Notes: generated by a model from the sequence alone, not told the origin. 64,000 bases of DNA from Actinomadura flavalba DSM 45200 (GCF_000374305.1 NZ_KB894093.1:930001-994000); one strand, 5' to 3'. Shown: positions 7,570 to 15,549, counted from the stretch's first letter. Numbers and translations: made by a program.

Positions 7570-8534
7570 GACGCCTCGTCGTGCCGGTAGATCGGGCTCA
7601 GCAGCTCGGTACGGAGAGGTTCGTGGGTGTCGGGGTCGTACTCGGTGCCCACCACGACGGAGAACGGTTCGTCACCGACCTGCCCCCACAGGCTCCCGAT
7701 ATCGGTGGTCAGCAGGTGGACCACGCCGAGGGAACCTTCGGGATGAACGCCCGCGATGGCCAGGATCGAGCCCTTGCCGTCGGGCCGGGGGAGTCGGCCG
7801 AGATATCCGATGTCGGCCGGACGGGAGTCGGGTTCGTCCTGCGGGGATCGGTGATCGACGCCGGTCCGGGTGTCTTGCAGCGCCCAGCCCTGGTCGTCGC
7901 GGTGCCAGCGGATGACGGGGTCTTTGGCGTAGGTGTCCCGCATCGCGTCGGACATGCGCGGCCCGCAGATCACCAGCAGGCCGGGCCGGTCGAGGTCGAT
8001 CGACCCGTCGAGCGCGACATGGTCGTACCGCACCGACAGGTCGAACGTCCGCGCGAGTTCTTCCAGCCGCTTGCCCGTGGTGAGGTCGTCCAGCGCGACG
8101 TACGTCCGGTCGCTGGCAGGGTCGGGCCGCAGCGGCGTCACCACCGTCACTTCACCGGACCCGAGGAACGCGCCCTCCGGCGCCGGCCCGGTGTGCCGGA
8201 TCTGGTGAATCCGCCCCCGGCTCAGCCCGGCGGCCTGCGCGATCTGGGCATACGACATTCCCTGCGCGTGCAGATCTTGAATGAGCCGCCGCCGCAACCG
8301 GGCAAGCTCAGTGACCTCCTGCTGAGCCTCGGCCAGACGCGTCGTCGCCGCGCGCAGCAGCTCGTACGGGTCCTCGATCTGCGCAATGCGCTCCAGCTCG
8401 CCCGGCATGACACCCCCTCTGGCCTCTACCAGAGAGTCTAGGACTCTAGACATGGTCCGAGAAAGCGCATCCCCGGTCGAGGAGCTGACCGCCCGCAGCT
8501 TCCGCCGCCGACGCGGCATCGGCGGACCGCTCAC
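7566..8534 (-). CDS. HTH protein with conserved C-terminal sensor-like domain
   Basis: A 322-residue protein. The N-terminal third has a coiled segment (ATTRLAEAQQEVTELARLRR), then a sigma-region-4-like HTH (MSYAQIAQAAGLSRGRIHQI). The C-terminal 190 residues form a separate domain with distinctive blocks: LLVICGPRMSDAM, a GWALQDTRTG strand, DIGYLGRLPRPDGKG and AIAGVHPEGSLG. I take it to be a ligand or protein-sensing domain; similar C-terminal blocks occur in other actinobacterial HTH proteins whose function I do not know. The GTG start gives a GTGA overlap with the ATPase gene; ATG at 8453, just behind a GTCTAG inverted repeat, is an alternative. Confidence 0.75.
   Translation of the reverse strand: MSGPPMPRRRRKLRAVSSSTGDALSRTMSRVLDSLVEARGGVMPGELERIAQIEDPYELLRAATTRLAEAQQEVTELARLRRRLIQDLHAQGMSYAQIAQAAGLSRGRIHQIRHTGPAPEGAFLGSGEVTVVTPLRPDPASDRTYVALDDLTTGKRLEELARTFDLSVRYDHVALDGSIDLDRPGLLVICGPRMSDAMRDTYAKDPVIRWHRDDQGWALQDTRTGVDHRSPQDEPDSRPADIGYLGRLPRPDGKGSILAIAGVHPEGSLGVVHLLTTDIGSLWGQVGDEPFSVVVGTEYDPDTHEPLRTELLSPIYRHDEAS
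8436..8451. promoter_or_regulatory. GTCTAG-gact-CTAGAC inverted repeat
   Basis: A perfect 6+6 inverted repeat with a 4-base spacer, immediately next to the internal ATG at 8453 of the HTH-sensor gene. It contains the same TCTAGAC core as the operators at 6638-6734, 8946 and 9982. It may be an autoregulatory site, or an internal promoter element if translation starts at 8453. Confidence 0.5.
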
Positions 8535-8941
8535 ACTTCGGCCGCAAGCTCAGCCCACACCCGCCGCCCGACCCGAACCGACTCGGCGGCCCACTGCTTG
8601 GCAACGGCGTCCACGATGAACAATCCGCGCCCCGCCGTCGCGTCGAAGTCGGGCGCTCCCTCGGACTTGGTTGGCGCGCCAGGCGCCCCGCCGTCGACCA
8701 CGCCGACCCGGACGGCGCCGTCCAGCATCTCCAGTTCGAGCACGAAGTGCCCGCCCGGCTGACCACTGGCCGTGTGCGCCACGGCGTTCGTCGCCAGTTC
8801 GCTGACTACCAGCTCGACCGAGTGAACGACGTCATCGGGCACACGCCCGACGACGAACGCCCACGCGAACGACCGCGCCGCCGCGACCGACCTGGACCGA
8901 CCGGGGAACAGACGGGACAACCGAGTCACGTCAACCACCAC
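8531..8941 (-). CDS. GHKL-type ATP-binding regulator (RsbW/SpoIIAB-like)
   Basis: A 136-residue histidine-kinase-like ATPase of the anti-sigma type. The N box is VVSELATNAVAHT (about residue 45), the G1 box VGVVDGGAPGAP (about 79), and the G2 region AGRGLFIVDAVAKQW (about 102). Such stand-alone actinobacterial proteins either phosphorylate anti-anti-sigma factors or bind regulators next door. It lies between an HTH-sensor gene (overlapping) and an XRE/DUF5753 regulator, a frequent association in actinomycetes. A CGTCTAGGGGGCTATACG element lies five bases upstream of its start. Confidence 0.85.
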   Translation of the reverse strand: MVVDVTRLSRLFPGRSRSVAAARSFAWAFVVGRVPDDVVHSVELVVSELATNAVAHTASGQPGGHFVLELEMLDGAVRVGVVDGGAPGAPTKSEGAPDFDATAGRGLFIVDAVAKQWAAESVRVGRRVWAELAAEV

Positions 8942-8945
8942 CGTG

Positions 8946-8963
8946 CGTCTAGGGGGCTATACG
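8946..8963. promoter_or_regulatory. 18-bp CGTCTAGGGGGCTATACG element, copy 1
   Basis: This sequence lies directly upstream of the ATPase gene. The same 18 bases occur inverted at 9982-9999, flanking the XRE/DUF5753 gene between them. It contains the TCTAGGGGG core of the other operators, extended by CTATACG. The TATA-like part could be a -10 region overlapped by an operator. Confidence 0.65.
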
Positions 8964-8999
8964 CCCCGGGGTGACGCAGCGTACGACAAGTCCAGGGGT

Positions 9000-9824
9000 C
9001 TATTCAATACGTTCATGAATAGAGGCTAGCGTGTCACGAAGATCCAGCGCCGCGCGTTCCACGCAAGCACGAGCGTTGTCGCCGTCCACGGCAGCCGCTT
9101 CCATGCCCGCGAAGACGTCGAGGTAAGCCCGCACCTCATCCGGCTCGGCCATGGTCAACTCGCGGGTGAAGGTCTGCACCGACACCGCCGACTCATCGAA
9201 GACCGTGAACCCGTGCAGAGGGACGCGCGCACGGCCCAGAGGAGCCAGCCCCGGCAGCACCTGGAACCGGACGTTGTCACGCTCGGTCATCTCCAGGAGG
9301 TGCGCGAGCTGTCCGGCCATCGACGCACCCGAACCCGGCCAAGTCCGCAACGCCGCTTCGGCGACGACGAACGAGAACGCCCGCTCCGGGTCGTCCAGCA
9401 CCCCGCCCCAGTCGCCGGGACCTCCGCCCGCCGACGCGCCGAGTTCGGCCGCGTAGCCCGTCGTCCGTAGAGCCGCCGGGATGAGCGCCGTCGCCAGTGC
9501 CCGCACGGTCCGCGCCTCACGAGCCAGCTCCCCAACCGCCTCCGGCCGGAACGAGACCCCGGCATCGACCCGCCGCCCCGCACCCAGCGCGTAGGCGTCA
9601 CGCACCAACGCTGACAAACGCTCCCGCTCACCCGCGTCCAACTCCAGAACGCCGAACAACCGGCCGATGACCTCCGGATCAGAGATCCGCCGCCCGGTCT
9701 CGACCCGAGACACCGTCGGCTGCGGAACCCCGGCCCGAGCGGCGAGCCCCGTCCCGGACAGCCCCGCAGCCGTGCGCAGCCGCCGCAACTCCCGCCCGAC
9801 CTCCGCAAAGCGCTCGTCACCCAT
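9000..9824 (-). CDS. XRE-family regulator with DUF5753 (Scr1-type)
   Basis: A 274-residue protein. The N-terminal XRE HTH (RELRRLRTAAGLSGTGLAARAGVPQPTVSRVETG) is followed by a DUF5753-like C-terminal domain (YAAELG, then ERDNVRFQVLPGLAPLG, PLHGFTVFDE). This architecture is common in actinomycete development and antibiotic regulators. They are often paired with a DUF397 protein, which is absent here, or with a GHKL ATPase, which is present. I chose ATG at 9822-9824 because the HTH follows directly; the longer open frame adds nothing conserved. It is flanked by two inverted 18-bp elements and is the best candidate to bind them. Confidence 0.9.
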   Translation of the reverse strand: MGDERFAEVGRELRRLRTAAGLSGTGLAARAGVPQPTVSRVETGRRISDPEVIGRLFGVLELDAGERERLSALVRDAYALGAGRRVDAGVSFRPEAVGELAREARTVRALATALIPAALRTTGYAAELGASAGGGPGDWGGVLDDPERAFSFVVAEAALRTWPGSGASMAGQLAHLLEMTERDNVRFQVLPGLAPLGRARVPLHGFTVFDESAVSVQTFTRELTMAEPDEVRAYLDVFAGMEAAAVDGDNARACVERAALDLRDTLASIHERIE

Positions 9825-9981
9825 AACCGAGCGTTCTACCACCTCAGCCGCCCGGCCACCGTCGCCACCGACCAACCGCAAGCCGAACCACGCGGTTGCA
9901 GTAGTCCCGATCCGTGACGCACACCTGACGACTATTCACGAACGACTTGAATGCCTCGACGCACTCTCGTACGCTGCAAGC

Positions 9982-9999
9982 CGTATAGCCCCCTAGACG
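9982..9999. promoter_or_regulatory. 18-bp element, copy 2 (inverted)
   Basis: CGTATAGCCCCCTAGACG is the exact reverse complement of 8946-8963. It lies between the divergent XRE/DUF5753 gene (start 9824, minus) and the sigma-like gene (start 10127, plus), so it could control either or both. Confidence 0.65.
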
Positions 10000-10126
10000 T
10001 CACCATGACGGCAGTCGAGGTCGCCCCTCGTCGCGGGGGAGGCGTCGCCCGCGCCGCGCGAACCGGCCGTCAGTCATGCCCGATCCGACCTCCCGTCGAA
10101 GACCGAAGACCTAGGACCGACGCAAC

Positions 10127-10765
10127 GTGATCCCACAGGATTCCATCGACATCGAGCTCCCCCACGGCTACCGCTTGCAGCAGATCAACCGCTTCGCGTG
10201 GGCAATCGCCGGCAAGGGCCGTTACAGCCGACACATCAAACCGGACGAGGCGGCGGCGATCGCCCGTTCGGCCATGCTGGAGGTGCTGTACTCCAGCGAC
10301 ACCCCGCCCGAGTCAGTCACCCGCTTGATCAACCTGGGCGCCTACGGCATCCAGCGTCACATCCGCGAGATGGGCCGCATGTACGGCCGCAACCTGGCCC
10401 AGTCCGGCGCCCACCCGACCATCCGCGCCCACACCGGCTACTGGCACGCCTTCACCACCGGCACCGGCTCCCACGAGAACACCATCATCGAAGCCCACGC
10501 CGTCCACCAGATCCTCGCCGCCCTCCACCCCAACCACCGCCGCACCATCGAAGCCCTCGCCGAACACAGCACCCACCCCAAAGCCGCCGAAGCGCTGAAC
10601 ATGCCCGCAAGCACCTTCAACACCGCCCTCTGGCGCGCCCGCCACGAGTTCTACCGCCTCTGGCACGAAGGCGAGACCCCCACCACCCTCCACCGCACAA
10701 CCCGCCGCCCCCGCAAGGGTGACCGCGACACCGCACGCCAAACGCCTGCCGACGAGACACCGTAG
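10127..10765 (+). CDS. Sigma-factor-like HTH protein of AICE
   Basis: A 212-residue protein starting at GTG. The middle part resembles helical sigma region 2 (AYGIQRHIREMGRMYGRN). Residues about 125-175 (IEALAEHSTHPKAAEALNMPASTFNTALWRARHEF) form a region-4-like HTH. The C-terminal tail is basic. It is probably an element-specific regulator or a degenerate sigma factor. It is the only plus-strand gene of the regulatory block and is divergent from the XRE regulator, with the 18-bp element between them. It has many C-ending codons like the host, unlike the low-GC cargo that follows. Confidence 0.7.
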   Translation: MIPQDSIDIELPHGYRLQQINRFAWAIAGKGRYSRHIKPDEAAAIARSAMLEVLYSSDTPPESVTRLINLGAYGIQRHIREMGRMYGRNLAQSGAHPTIRAHTGYWHAFTTGTGSHENTIIEAHAVHQILAALHPNHRRTIEALAEHSTHPKAAEALNMPASTFNTALWRARHEFYRLWHEGETPTTLHRTTRRPRKGDRDTARQTPADETP

Positions 10766-10832
10766 ACCGGCAGGCACACTCCGGATGAGAACTTTCCCTA
10801 CGTTTTCAAGGGCGCCCGCTGCGCGGCCGCCA

Positions 10833-10906
10833 GCGGCCGACTGGCCTGGTGCGGCAGGCCTGCGGCCTCTCCGGGCCGATCCTGCCGCACCAGGCCAGTC
10901 GGCCGC
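10833..10906. repeat. Perfect 26-bp inverted repeat with 22-base loop
   Basis: Bases 10833-10858 and 10881-10906 are perfect reverse complements (arm begins GCGGCCGACTGG; ends TGCGGCAGG). The repeat lies 67 bases after the sigma-like gene and 128 bases before the low-GC cargo module. It has no T-tract, so it is not a classical terminator. It could be a factor-dependent terminator, a secondary origin or transfer site, or the footprint of an insertion. Confidence 0.85.
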
Positions 10907-11033
10907 CCCTTGGGTCTCTTCCGTAGCGAACACGTCACAGCAGGCAAACCGCACGCCACATTGAGGCAACGGTCTCCTGTGATCAGCCTCATTCCGCTAG
11001 GCAGGACGAGCAGTGTGAAGTACGGTGTGAAGC

Positions 11034-11840
11034 ATGGTTGCTTTGCGATCAACGAGCCCCTTCGACAGCGAGCCGATCGACGAGATCCCACTATCCACTC
11101 CCCCATTAGTGCGAGTGCTCGCCCAGGTTAGATTTCCGAGATTGGCCGCGCAGGAAAACGCATCGATTATGCGTAGCTTCTCGGAAATGATCTCGGATCA
11201 GTATCCACTGCTTGACGAAACGCAAGAAGTTGATTTCATCGTCAGTGGTGGAGGAGTTGCCCAGCACGAAAGGCCGAGATCTGGTCAACGGCTCCGAGAT
11301 GTAACAGAGAACTGGATAGTGACAACTGCCCCCGGGTCACTAGCGATCGAAACAACTGATTATCGTGGCCGCACAGATTTTATTGCGAAATTCTCCACCG
11401 TTGTTCAGGCGTTCATTCGAGCCGTCAACCCACCTTTCGTTGAACGCATCGGAATTCGCTATACGAACAGACTGACTCGTAGCAACTTGCTAGAATACCT
11501 CGATAGCGCTATCAAACCAGAAGCGCTGGGCGGGCTGGCAATTCCGATATCACAAGACGTGCAGCGCAACCATGCAATTTGTGACGCACTCTTCCATCTC
11601 AAGGGCGGGTCGATCCAGGCTCGATGGGGTTTACTCCCTCCCGGAGGCGTCATGGATCCGGCCATCTCTCCTGTTGCACAAGAGAGTTGGGTTCTCGATC
11701 TGGATAGCTTCGCTGAGACTCGGTCAGTGGCAGATACTGCCGCAATCGCGACCGAGCTCCAGTCACTTGCCGAACAGGCATACCGCATGTTCCGATGGAT
11801 AGTAACAGATAAGTTCATCGAGGAACACAAGGAGCCATAA
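11034..11840 (+). CDS. TIGR04255-like protein, first gene of low-GC cargo module
   Basis: A 268-residue protein whose start (PLSTPPLVRVLAQVRFPRL) matches the opening I associate with the sporadically distributed TIGR04255 family of unknown function. Further landmarks are TENWIVTTAPGSLAIETTDYRGRTDF, FVERIGIRYTNRL and RWGLLPPGG. No catalytic motif is evident. Codon use is clearly less GC-biased than the surrounding genes, so it was acquired from another source. The stop overlaps the next start (TAATG), so the two are co-translated. Confidence 0.75.
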   Translation: MVALRSTSPFDSEPIDEIPLSTPPLVRVLAQVRFPRLAAQENASIMRSFSEMISDQYPLLDETQEVDFIVSGGGVAQHERPRSGQRLRDVTENWIVTTAPGSLAIETTDYRGRTDFIAKFSTVVQAFIRAVNPPFVERIGIRYTNRLTRSNLLEYLDSAIKPEALGGLAIPISQDVQRNHAICDALFHLKGGSIQARWGLLPPGGVMDPAISPVAQESWVLDLDSFAETRSVADTAAIATELQSLAEQAYRMFRWIVTDKFIEEHKEP

Positions 11841-12484
11841 TGGGAGTACAGCCGGTTCCTACAAGTGCTGCGGTAATCGAAAACCCCTCAGACGCCTTCT
11901 CGTGGACGCAAACGATACGAACCAAGGCAACCGCCAAATGGTTCGTGACGGGAGGCATGATGCTAGGCGCACTTGGCGGCACGGTTAGTACCGGCGTGGG
12001 CGCCCTCCCATCCGCTTCCGCAGTCCGGAACGTAACAGACTGGACGTCGAATGGGACGATAACGCGCGCGCGAGTTACGGGACTCGGTTCGCCCGGGAGC
12101 CAAAAACTTCAAAACACCACAGATTTGATGGCAGCGAACGCCCGCCTCGCAGAAGCGGTCAGGCGGCTCCACCAGGAATCTGGGCTAACATGGGCCCAAC
12201 TGGCTAAGCTCTTTGGAGTTAGCCGGCGTGCGCTACATAATTGGGCCGCGAACGGTCGCATGAACGCCGTACACGCCGAAAGACTCGCATCGCTGACCCG
12301 CCTCATCGGGACGTTGCCGGAGACTGACCCAGATGCACGACGGGCGCGCATGCTCACCCCGGACGAGATGGGGCGTAGCATGTACGATATAGCCCGATCG
12401 ACGCTGGAACGCGGGGTCCCAGTCGTCGGCACACCGTTCCGTCCGGAAGATCTACTAGAGGCGCTACACGACCGGGTCCTCTAG
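11840..12484 (+). CDS. HTH protein with hydrophobic N-terminal segment, second gene of module
   Basis: A 214-residue protein. Residues 32-58 (ATAKWFVTGGMMLGALGGTV onward) are hydrophobic enough for one membrane helix. Residues about 105-150 (RRLHQESGLTWAQLAKLFGVSRRALHNWAANG) form a Cro/C1-type HTH. A DNA-binding domain joined to a possible membrane segment is unusual. Its ATG overlaps the stop of the TIGR04255-like gene. The base composition is the same low-GC style, so the pair has a common origin. Confidence 0.7.
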   Translation: MGVQPVPTSAAVIENPSDAFSWTQTIRTKATAKWFVTGGMMLGALGGTVSTGVGALPSASAVRNVTDWTSNGTITRARVTGLGSPGSQKLQNTTDLMAANARLAEAVRRLHQESGLTWAQLAKLFGVSRRALHNWAANGRMNAVHAERLASLTRLIGTLPETDPDARRARMLTPDEMGRSMYDIARSTLERGVPVVGTPFRPEDLLEALHDRVL

Positions 12485-12514
12485 CCAGCGCTGGAAGGTG
12501 GTCACGAAGCGACC

Positions 12515-13480
12515 GTGGATACCACTGGTGACCTGGGGGAGCATCAGCATAGAGCCGCCGATCTCCTTGCGAAGATGCAAGATTTTCGCCAAGGAGACAT
12601 CGTGCAAGTGCCTGAGCTGCCGCTCGTCGGGGACGATGGTCGCACGGAGCTACGGGAAACCCCTCTCGGTGCCGTAGTGATCTCACAGACTTGCGACCTG
12701 GTGCAGGCTAACCGCGCAACTGTCCTACTCGCTCCGCTCATCGAATTGGAGTCGGGTGCAGCGAGCGACGCCGCCCGGGGAAAGAGGCCACGTTACGTGG
12801 CAGTGCCTGCGGCTGGGCCGCAGGCGTTCGCGGACCTAGAGATCATCAGTACCACCACGAAGCAATATCTCGTTCGATTCGAAAGAAAGCCCGGGTTGAT
12901 CGAGGACGATGATGGCTACAGCAAATTCGGAAGGGCAGTAGGGCGCCGGTTCTCCCGTTTCCCTTTCCCTGACGAAGTTCATCCCTGGATCCAGCCCTTG
13001 CGTAGCTTGATACAGGACAAAGCGGGCAAGTCTTCCAGCCCATTTGGGCAGATCATCAAATCGATCCGAGCGCTACGACTAGAGTGCTCCGGAGGATGGC
13101 AAACTAAGGGTCCCTATAACCTCACCCTCATTATCGCACTCGAATCAGGTGTACTTCCCGAACTAGGCGATGACTTCCACGCTACGCCGAGTGAACTTGA
13201 CGCTTGGGCCTACCAGGACGGTCGCTTGGTTCGAAAGCCAGCCGAGATTGCTCGCCGAATTCAGGAATCGGCCGGTTCGGATGTGCATCATTTGTGGTAT
13301 CTGCTGGGTGAATCGCTCGCTGAAAAGTGCCGAGAAGGAGGTGGTAAAAACGCCCCCACCCCTCCTTCCGTTGAGGCGTTCCATGTCGAGATAATTGATG
13401 TCGAAGAATTGACCTATGATCGGTTCCACCACACGGAAGAAATCGATCTTGATCACCTATCTCCCCCCGCGCCGTTTTAG
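12515..13480 (+). CDS. Protein of unknown function with ISQTCDLV motif, third gene of module
   Basis: A 321-residue soluble protein that I cannot assign. The N-terminal region has FRQGDIVQVPELPL, then GAVVISQTCDLVQANRATVLLAPL. A VISQxCD block like this recurs in uncharacterised proteins of mobile elements and may hold an active-site Cys. The central part is basic (RRFSRFPFP), and the C-terminus is acidic (HHTEEIDLDHL). The start at 12515 follows the HTH gene by 30 bases. With the two preceding genes it forms a compact lower-GC operon; ATG and GTG alternatives lie within the first 50 codons. Confidence 0.7.
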   Translation: MDTTGDLGEHQHRAADLLAKMQDFRQGDIVQVPELPLVGDDGRTELRETPLGAVVISQTCDLVQANRATVLLAPLIELESGAASDAARGKRPRYVAVPAAGPQAFADLEIISTTTKQYLVRFERKPGLIEDDDGYSKFGRAVGRRFSRFPFPDEVHPWIQPLRSLIQDKAGKSSSPFGQIIKSIRALRLECSGGWQTKGPYNLTLIIALESGVLPELGDDFHATPSELDAWAYQDGRLVRKPAEIARRIQESAGSDVHHLWYLLGESLAEKCREGGGKNAPTPPSVEAFHVEIIDVEELTYDRFHHTEEIDLDHLSPPAPF

Positions 13481-14295
13481 TATCAGTCGTACACGGATTC
13501 GTTATTCGGCTGTCACGGCCATTGATTACGCGTGTGACATAAGGGGCTATCGACTAAACGCTCACGAGCATGGTTCACCGCTGCCCATAGCGTGCCCAAG
13601 TCTCCTGTTTCCCGAGAACTACGGCTGAGGCTACGCGGGTTTATCGAACGGACGCTACAAGGCCAAGCCGTCCCAGGTCAAACTTCGACCTAGCAAGTAG
13701 ATCGAATTTGCCCACCTGTCGCCAGCAGACAGTACGCTTCGCTGGCCCGTTGAGACAGTCGCTATGGACGTGGGGTTTTCGGGCCCGGGCCGCAGCCGCC
13801 TTGCGCCTAGACTTACCTTGTTCTCAGGCAATGTGGTGCGGTCCGATGAAGGCGTGTATGCGTTGAGCGGGTGTAGATACGCAAGTCCTGTGCAACCCGC
13901 ATGCGGCAAGGCGTCAGCAACTGGTTGAGCGTGAGCGAAGCGGGGCCTCGCGCCCGGCCTTTAGGGGCTGGAGGGTACGCCCACGCGAAGCCGTCTGGTA
14001 CAGCGCCTCGCCGTTAGTACCTTGTGGAGCGTGCATGGGTGCTAACAACGGGGCCAGACGACCTCGGACGGCGGTAGACATGTTCTGCGCCGAAATCTTG
14101 GTCGATCAGAACACCGGCGGGCAAGGTGGATCTTGCTACGGACCAGACGGCGACGGTGGCGCTCTACGATCGCCAGTGGGTGGTGAACGTTGCTGCGTTG
14201 CTGGGGGCGATCGCTGCCGCGCGGCTTCCGGTGCTCGGGCCGTGACCGGCCCTGTGCTCCGGGTCCGCTTGCCCTCGAACGATCCGGCCATGTAG
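13481..14295. other. 815-base gap without a convincing gene
   Basis: Mixed-composition DNA between the cargo operon and the HAD gene. Short open frames are present on both strands, but none has a good ribosome-binding site, a codon bias like its neighbours or a recognisable motif. The sequence becomes more GC-rich toward the right. It may hold decayed genes or the promoter of the HAD gene. I see no tRNA, hairpin terminator or repeat array. Confidence 0.5.
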
Positions 14296-14946
14296 GTGAA
14301 TACCGTGCAGCGGCTTGCGCTCTTTGATCTGGATCACACGCTGGTGAACCTTGATGAGGCGTTCGGGGTGTGGGCCGTCGAGTTCGCCGACAAACGCGAG
14401 CTCGCACACCAGGCTGTTGCCTGGTTGCTGGACTTGAACGCTGAGGGCTATCCGCACCGTGAAGTCTTCTTCGGCCGGGTTCGTGAGCGCTTCGGTCTGG
14501 TGGAGCTGTGGAGGCGTTACCGGCGGCGTATGCCTCACCTGGCCCGCTGTCCCAGCGCGGTCATAAACGGACTTGCGCTCCTTTGGGATGCCGGGTGGAA
14601 GGTAGGCGTGGTCACCAACTGGACGCCGGACAACCAGCTCGGGAACCTCCAGCGAACGGGACTGGCCGCCGCCGTCAACGCGTACGCGCTGGCAGGCATC
14701 GAAGGCGTCCGCAAGCCGGACGTCAGGTTGTTCGAGATCGCCGCGCAACGGTGCGGCACGACGCTGGCCGGAGGCGGATGGATGGTCGGTGACCACCCGA
14801 TCGCCGACATCAGCGGAGGACACGCCGCCAGCTTGCACACAGTATGGATCGACCGGGGCACGTGGCCCGGCCAGGAGCACGAAGCCGATCAAGTCGTCAC
14901 CGACGTACTCCAAGCCACCCAGGTCATCCAGCAGCATCACACCTAG
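14296..14946 (+). CDS. HAD-superfamily hydrolase
   Basis: A 216-residue phosphatase-like protein. Motif I is LFDLDHTLVNLDE (nucleophile Asp and acid/base Asp), motif II VGVVTNWTPDN, motif III Lys in GVRKPDVRLF, and motif IV MVGDHPIADISGG. The helical cap lies between residues 20 and 85. The substrate is unknown. GTG at 14296 is used; GTG at 14305 is also possible. It lies near the right end of the AICE as cargo, and a truncated homologue lies at 15976-16398 beyond the att site. Confidence 0.9.
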   Translation: MNTVQRLALFDLDHTLVNLDEAFGVWAVEFADKRELAHQAVAWLLDLNAEGYPHREVFFGRVRERFGLVELWRRYRRRMPHLARCPSAVINGLALLWDAGWKVGVVTNWTPDNQLGNLQRTGLAAAVNAYALAGIEGVRKPDVRLFEIAAQRCGTTLAGGGWMVGDHPIADISGGHAASLHTVWIDRGTWPGQEHEADQVVTDVLQATQVIQQHHT

Positions 14947-15154
14947 CCCGACGACGGCACTCCCGCTCCGACCCACACCCAACACCGTCCTGCCTTGACA
15001 AGCGCACAGGTGGCAGGGTGAACGATGGGGCTGATTGGCCTTGGACTGCGGTGGATGTGCGGGAGAGCGACGCCTAGGTCAGCGGACGTCGGTATCCATC
15101 CTGGACGCGTCGCAGGCTTGCTAAAGATCAGGAAGCCGGCGATACGATCGCGCT

Positions 15155-15403
15155 GTGGACGAGGCAGAGGCGAGCGCGCACACGTGGCGGAGCCAGGTTC
15201 ATCGCCGTGGGACGGTCGAGCAGAACAGAGAAGCCCTGTCGCGTCTCATCAAGCACGATCCCGACCCGTTCGAGGTCGAGCTGTACGAGCTGACGGTCGA
15301 CCCGCGCATGTTGCTCGTAGACCGCGCCCAGCGACGTCGAGCCGGGCAGTACGAGCGGCACCTGCGGCGGCTCAAAGCCCGACGCCAGCACCGACAAAGC
15401 TGA
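15155..15403 (+). CDS. Small AICE-end protein, copy 1 (82 aa)
   Basis: An 82-residue charged, helical protein starting at GTG (MDEAEASAHTWRSQVHRRGTV) and ending in a basic RRLKARRQHRQS tail. A paralogue of the same length lies at 16612-16860, with most residues identical, and conservation across the two tandem elements argues that it is a real gene. No known domain is recognised. The upstream 100 bases are also similar between the copies, but a one-base indel and a stop in copy 1 break any longer shared reading frame there. Confidence 0.7.
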   Translation: MDEAEASAHTWRSQVHRRGTVEQNREALSRLIKHDPDPFEVELYELTVDPRMLLVDRAQRRRAGQYERHLRRLKARRQHRQS

Positions 15404-15504
15404 CGACAACCCTGACGACAACAGCCCCGAACACGGGCCACCAACGGCAGCCGCAGGACACCGCCTACCTCGGCAAACGGCCCACGAGCAGGGTGGTTGC
15501 TACT

Positions 15505-15549
15505 TCTGAAAAGCGGAAGGTCGGCGGTTCGACCCCGCCCCTGCCCACC
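15505..15549 (+). repeat. att: AICE attachment site: 3' half of a tRNA (probably tRNA-Phe)
   Basis: From the anticodon loop CTGAAAA (15506-15512) onward the sequence reads as a tRNA 3' half: variable region AGGTC, T-arm GGCGG-TTCGACC-CCGCC, acceptor strand CCTGCCC, discriminator A and CC. The 5' side shows no D-arm and does not pair with the anticodon stem, so this is only the recombination core, not a gene. The GAA anticodon points to tRNA-Phe, a site also used by pMEA100/pMEA300-type elements. The intact tRNA should lie left of the window, beyond int. Confidence 0.75.

Noticed and set aside
14035-14295. 86-codon plus-strand open frame before the HAD gene
   Set aside because: Composition is mixed, no ribosome-binding site, and the opposite strand is equally open.
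15430-15549. Complete tRNA gene
   Set aside because: The D-arm, 5' acceptor strand and 5' anticodon stem are missing; only the att core half remains.
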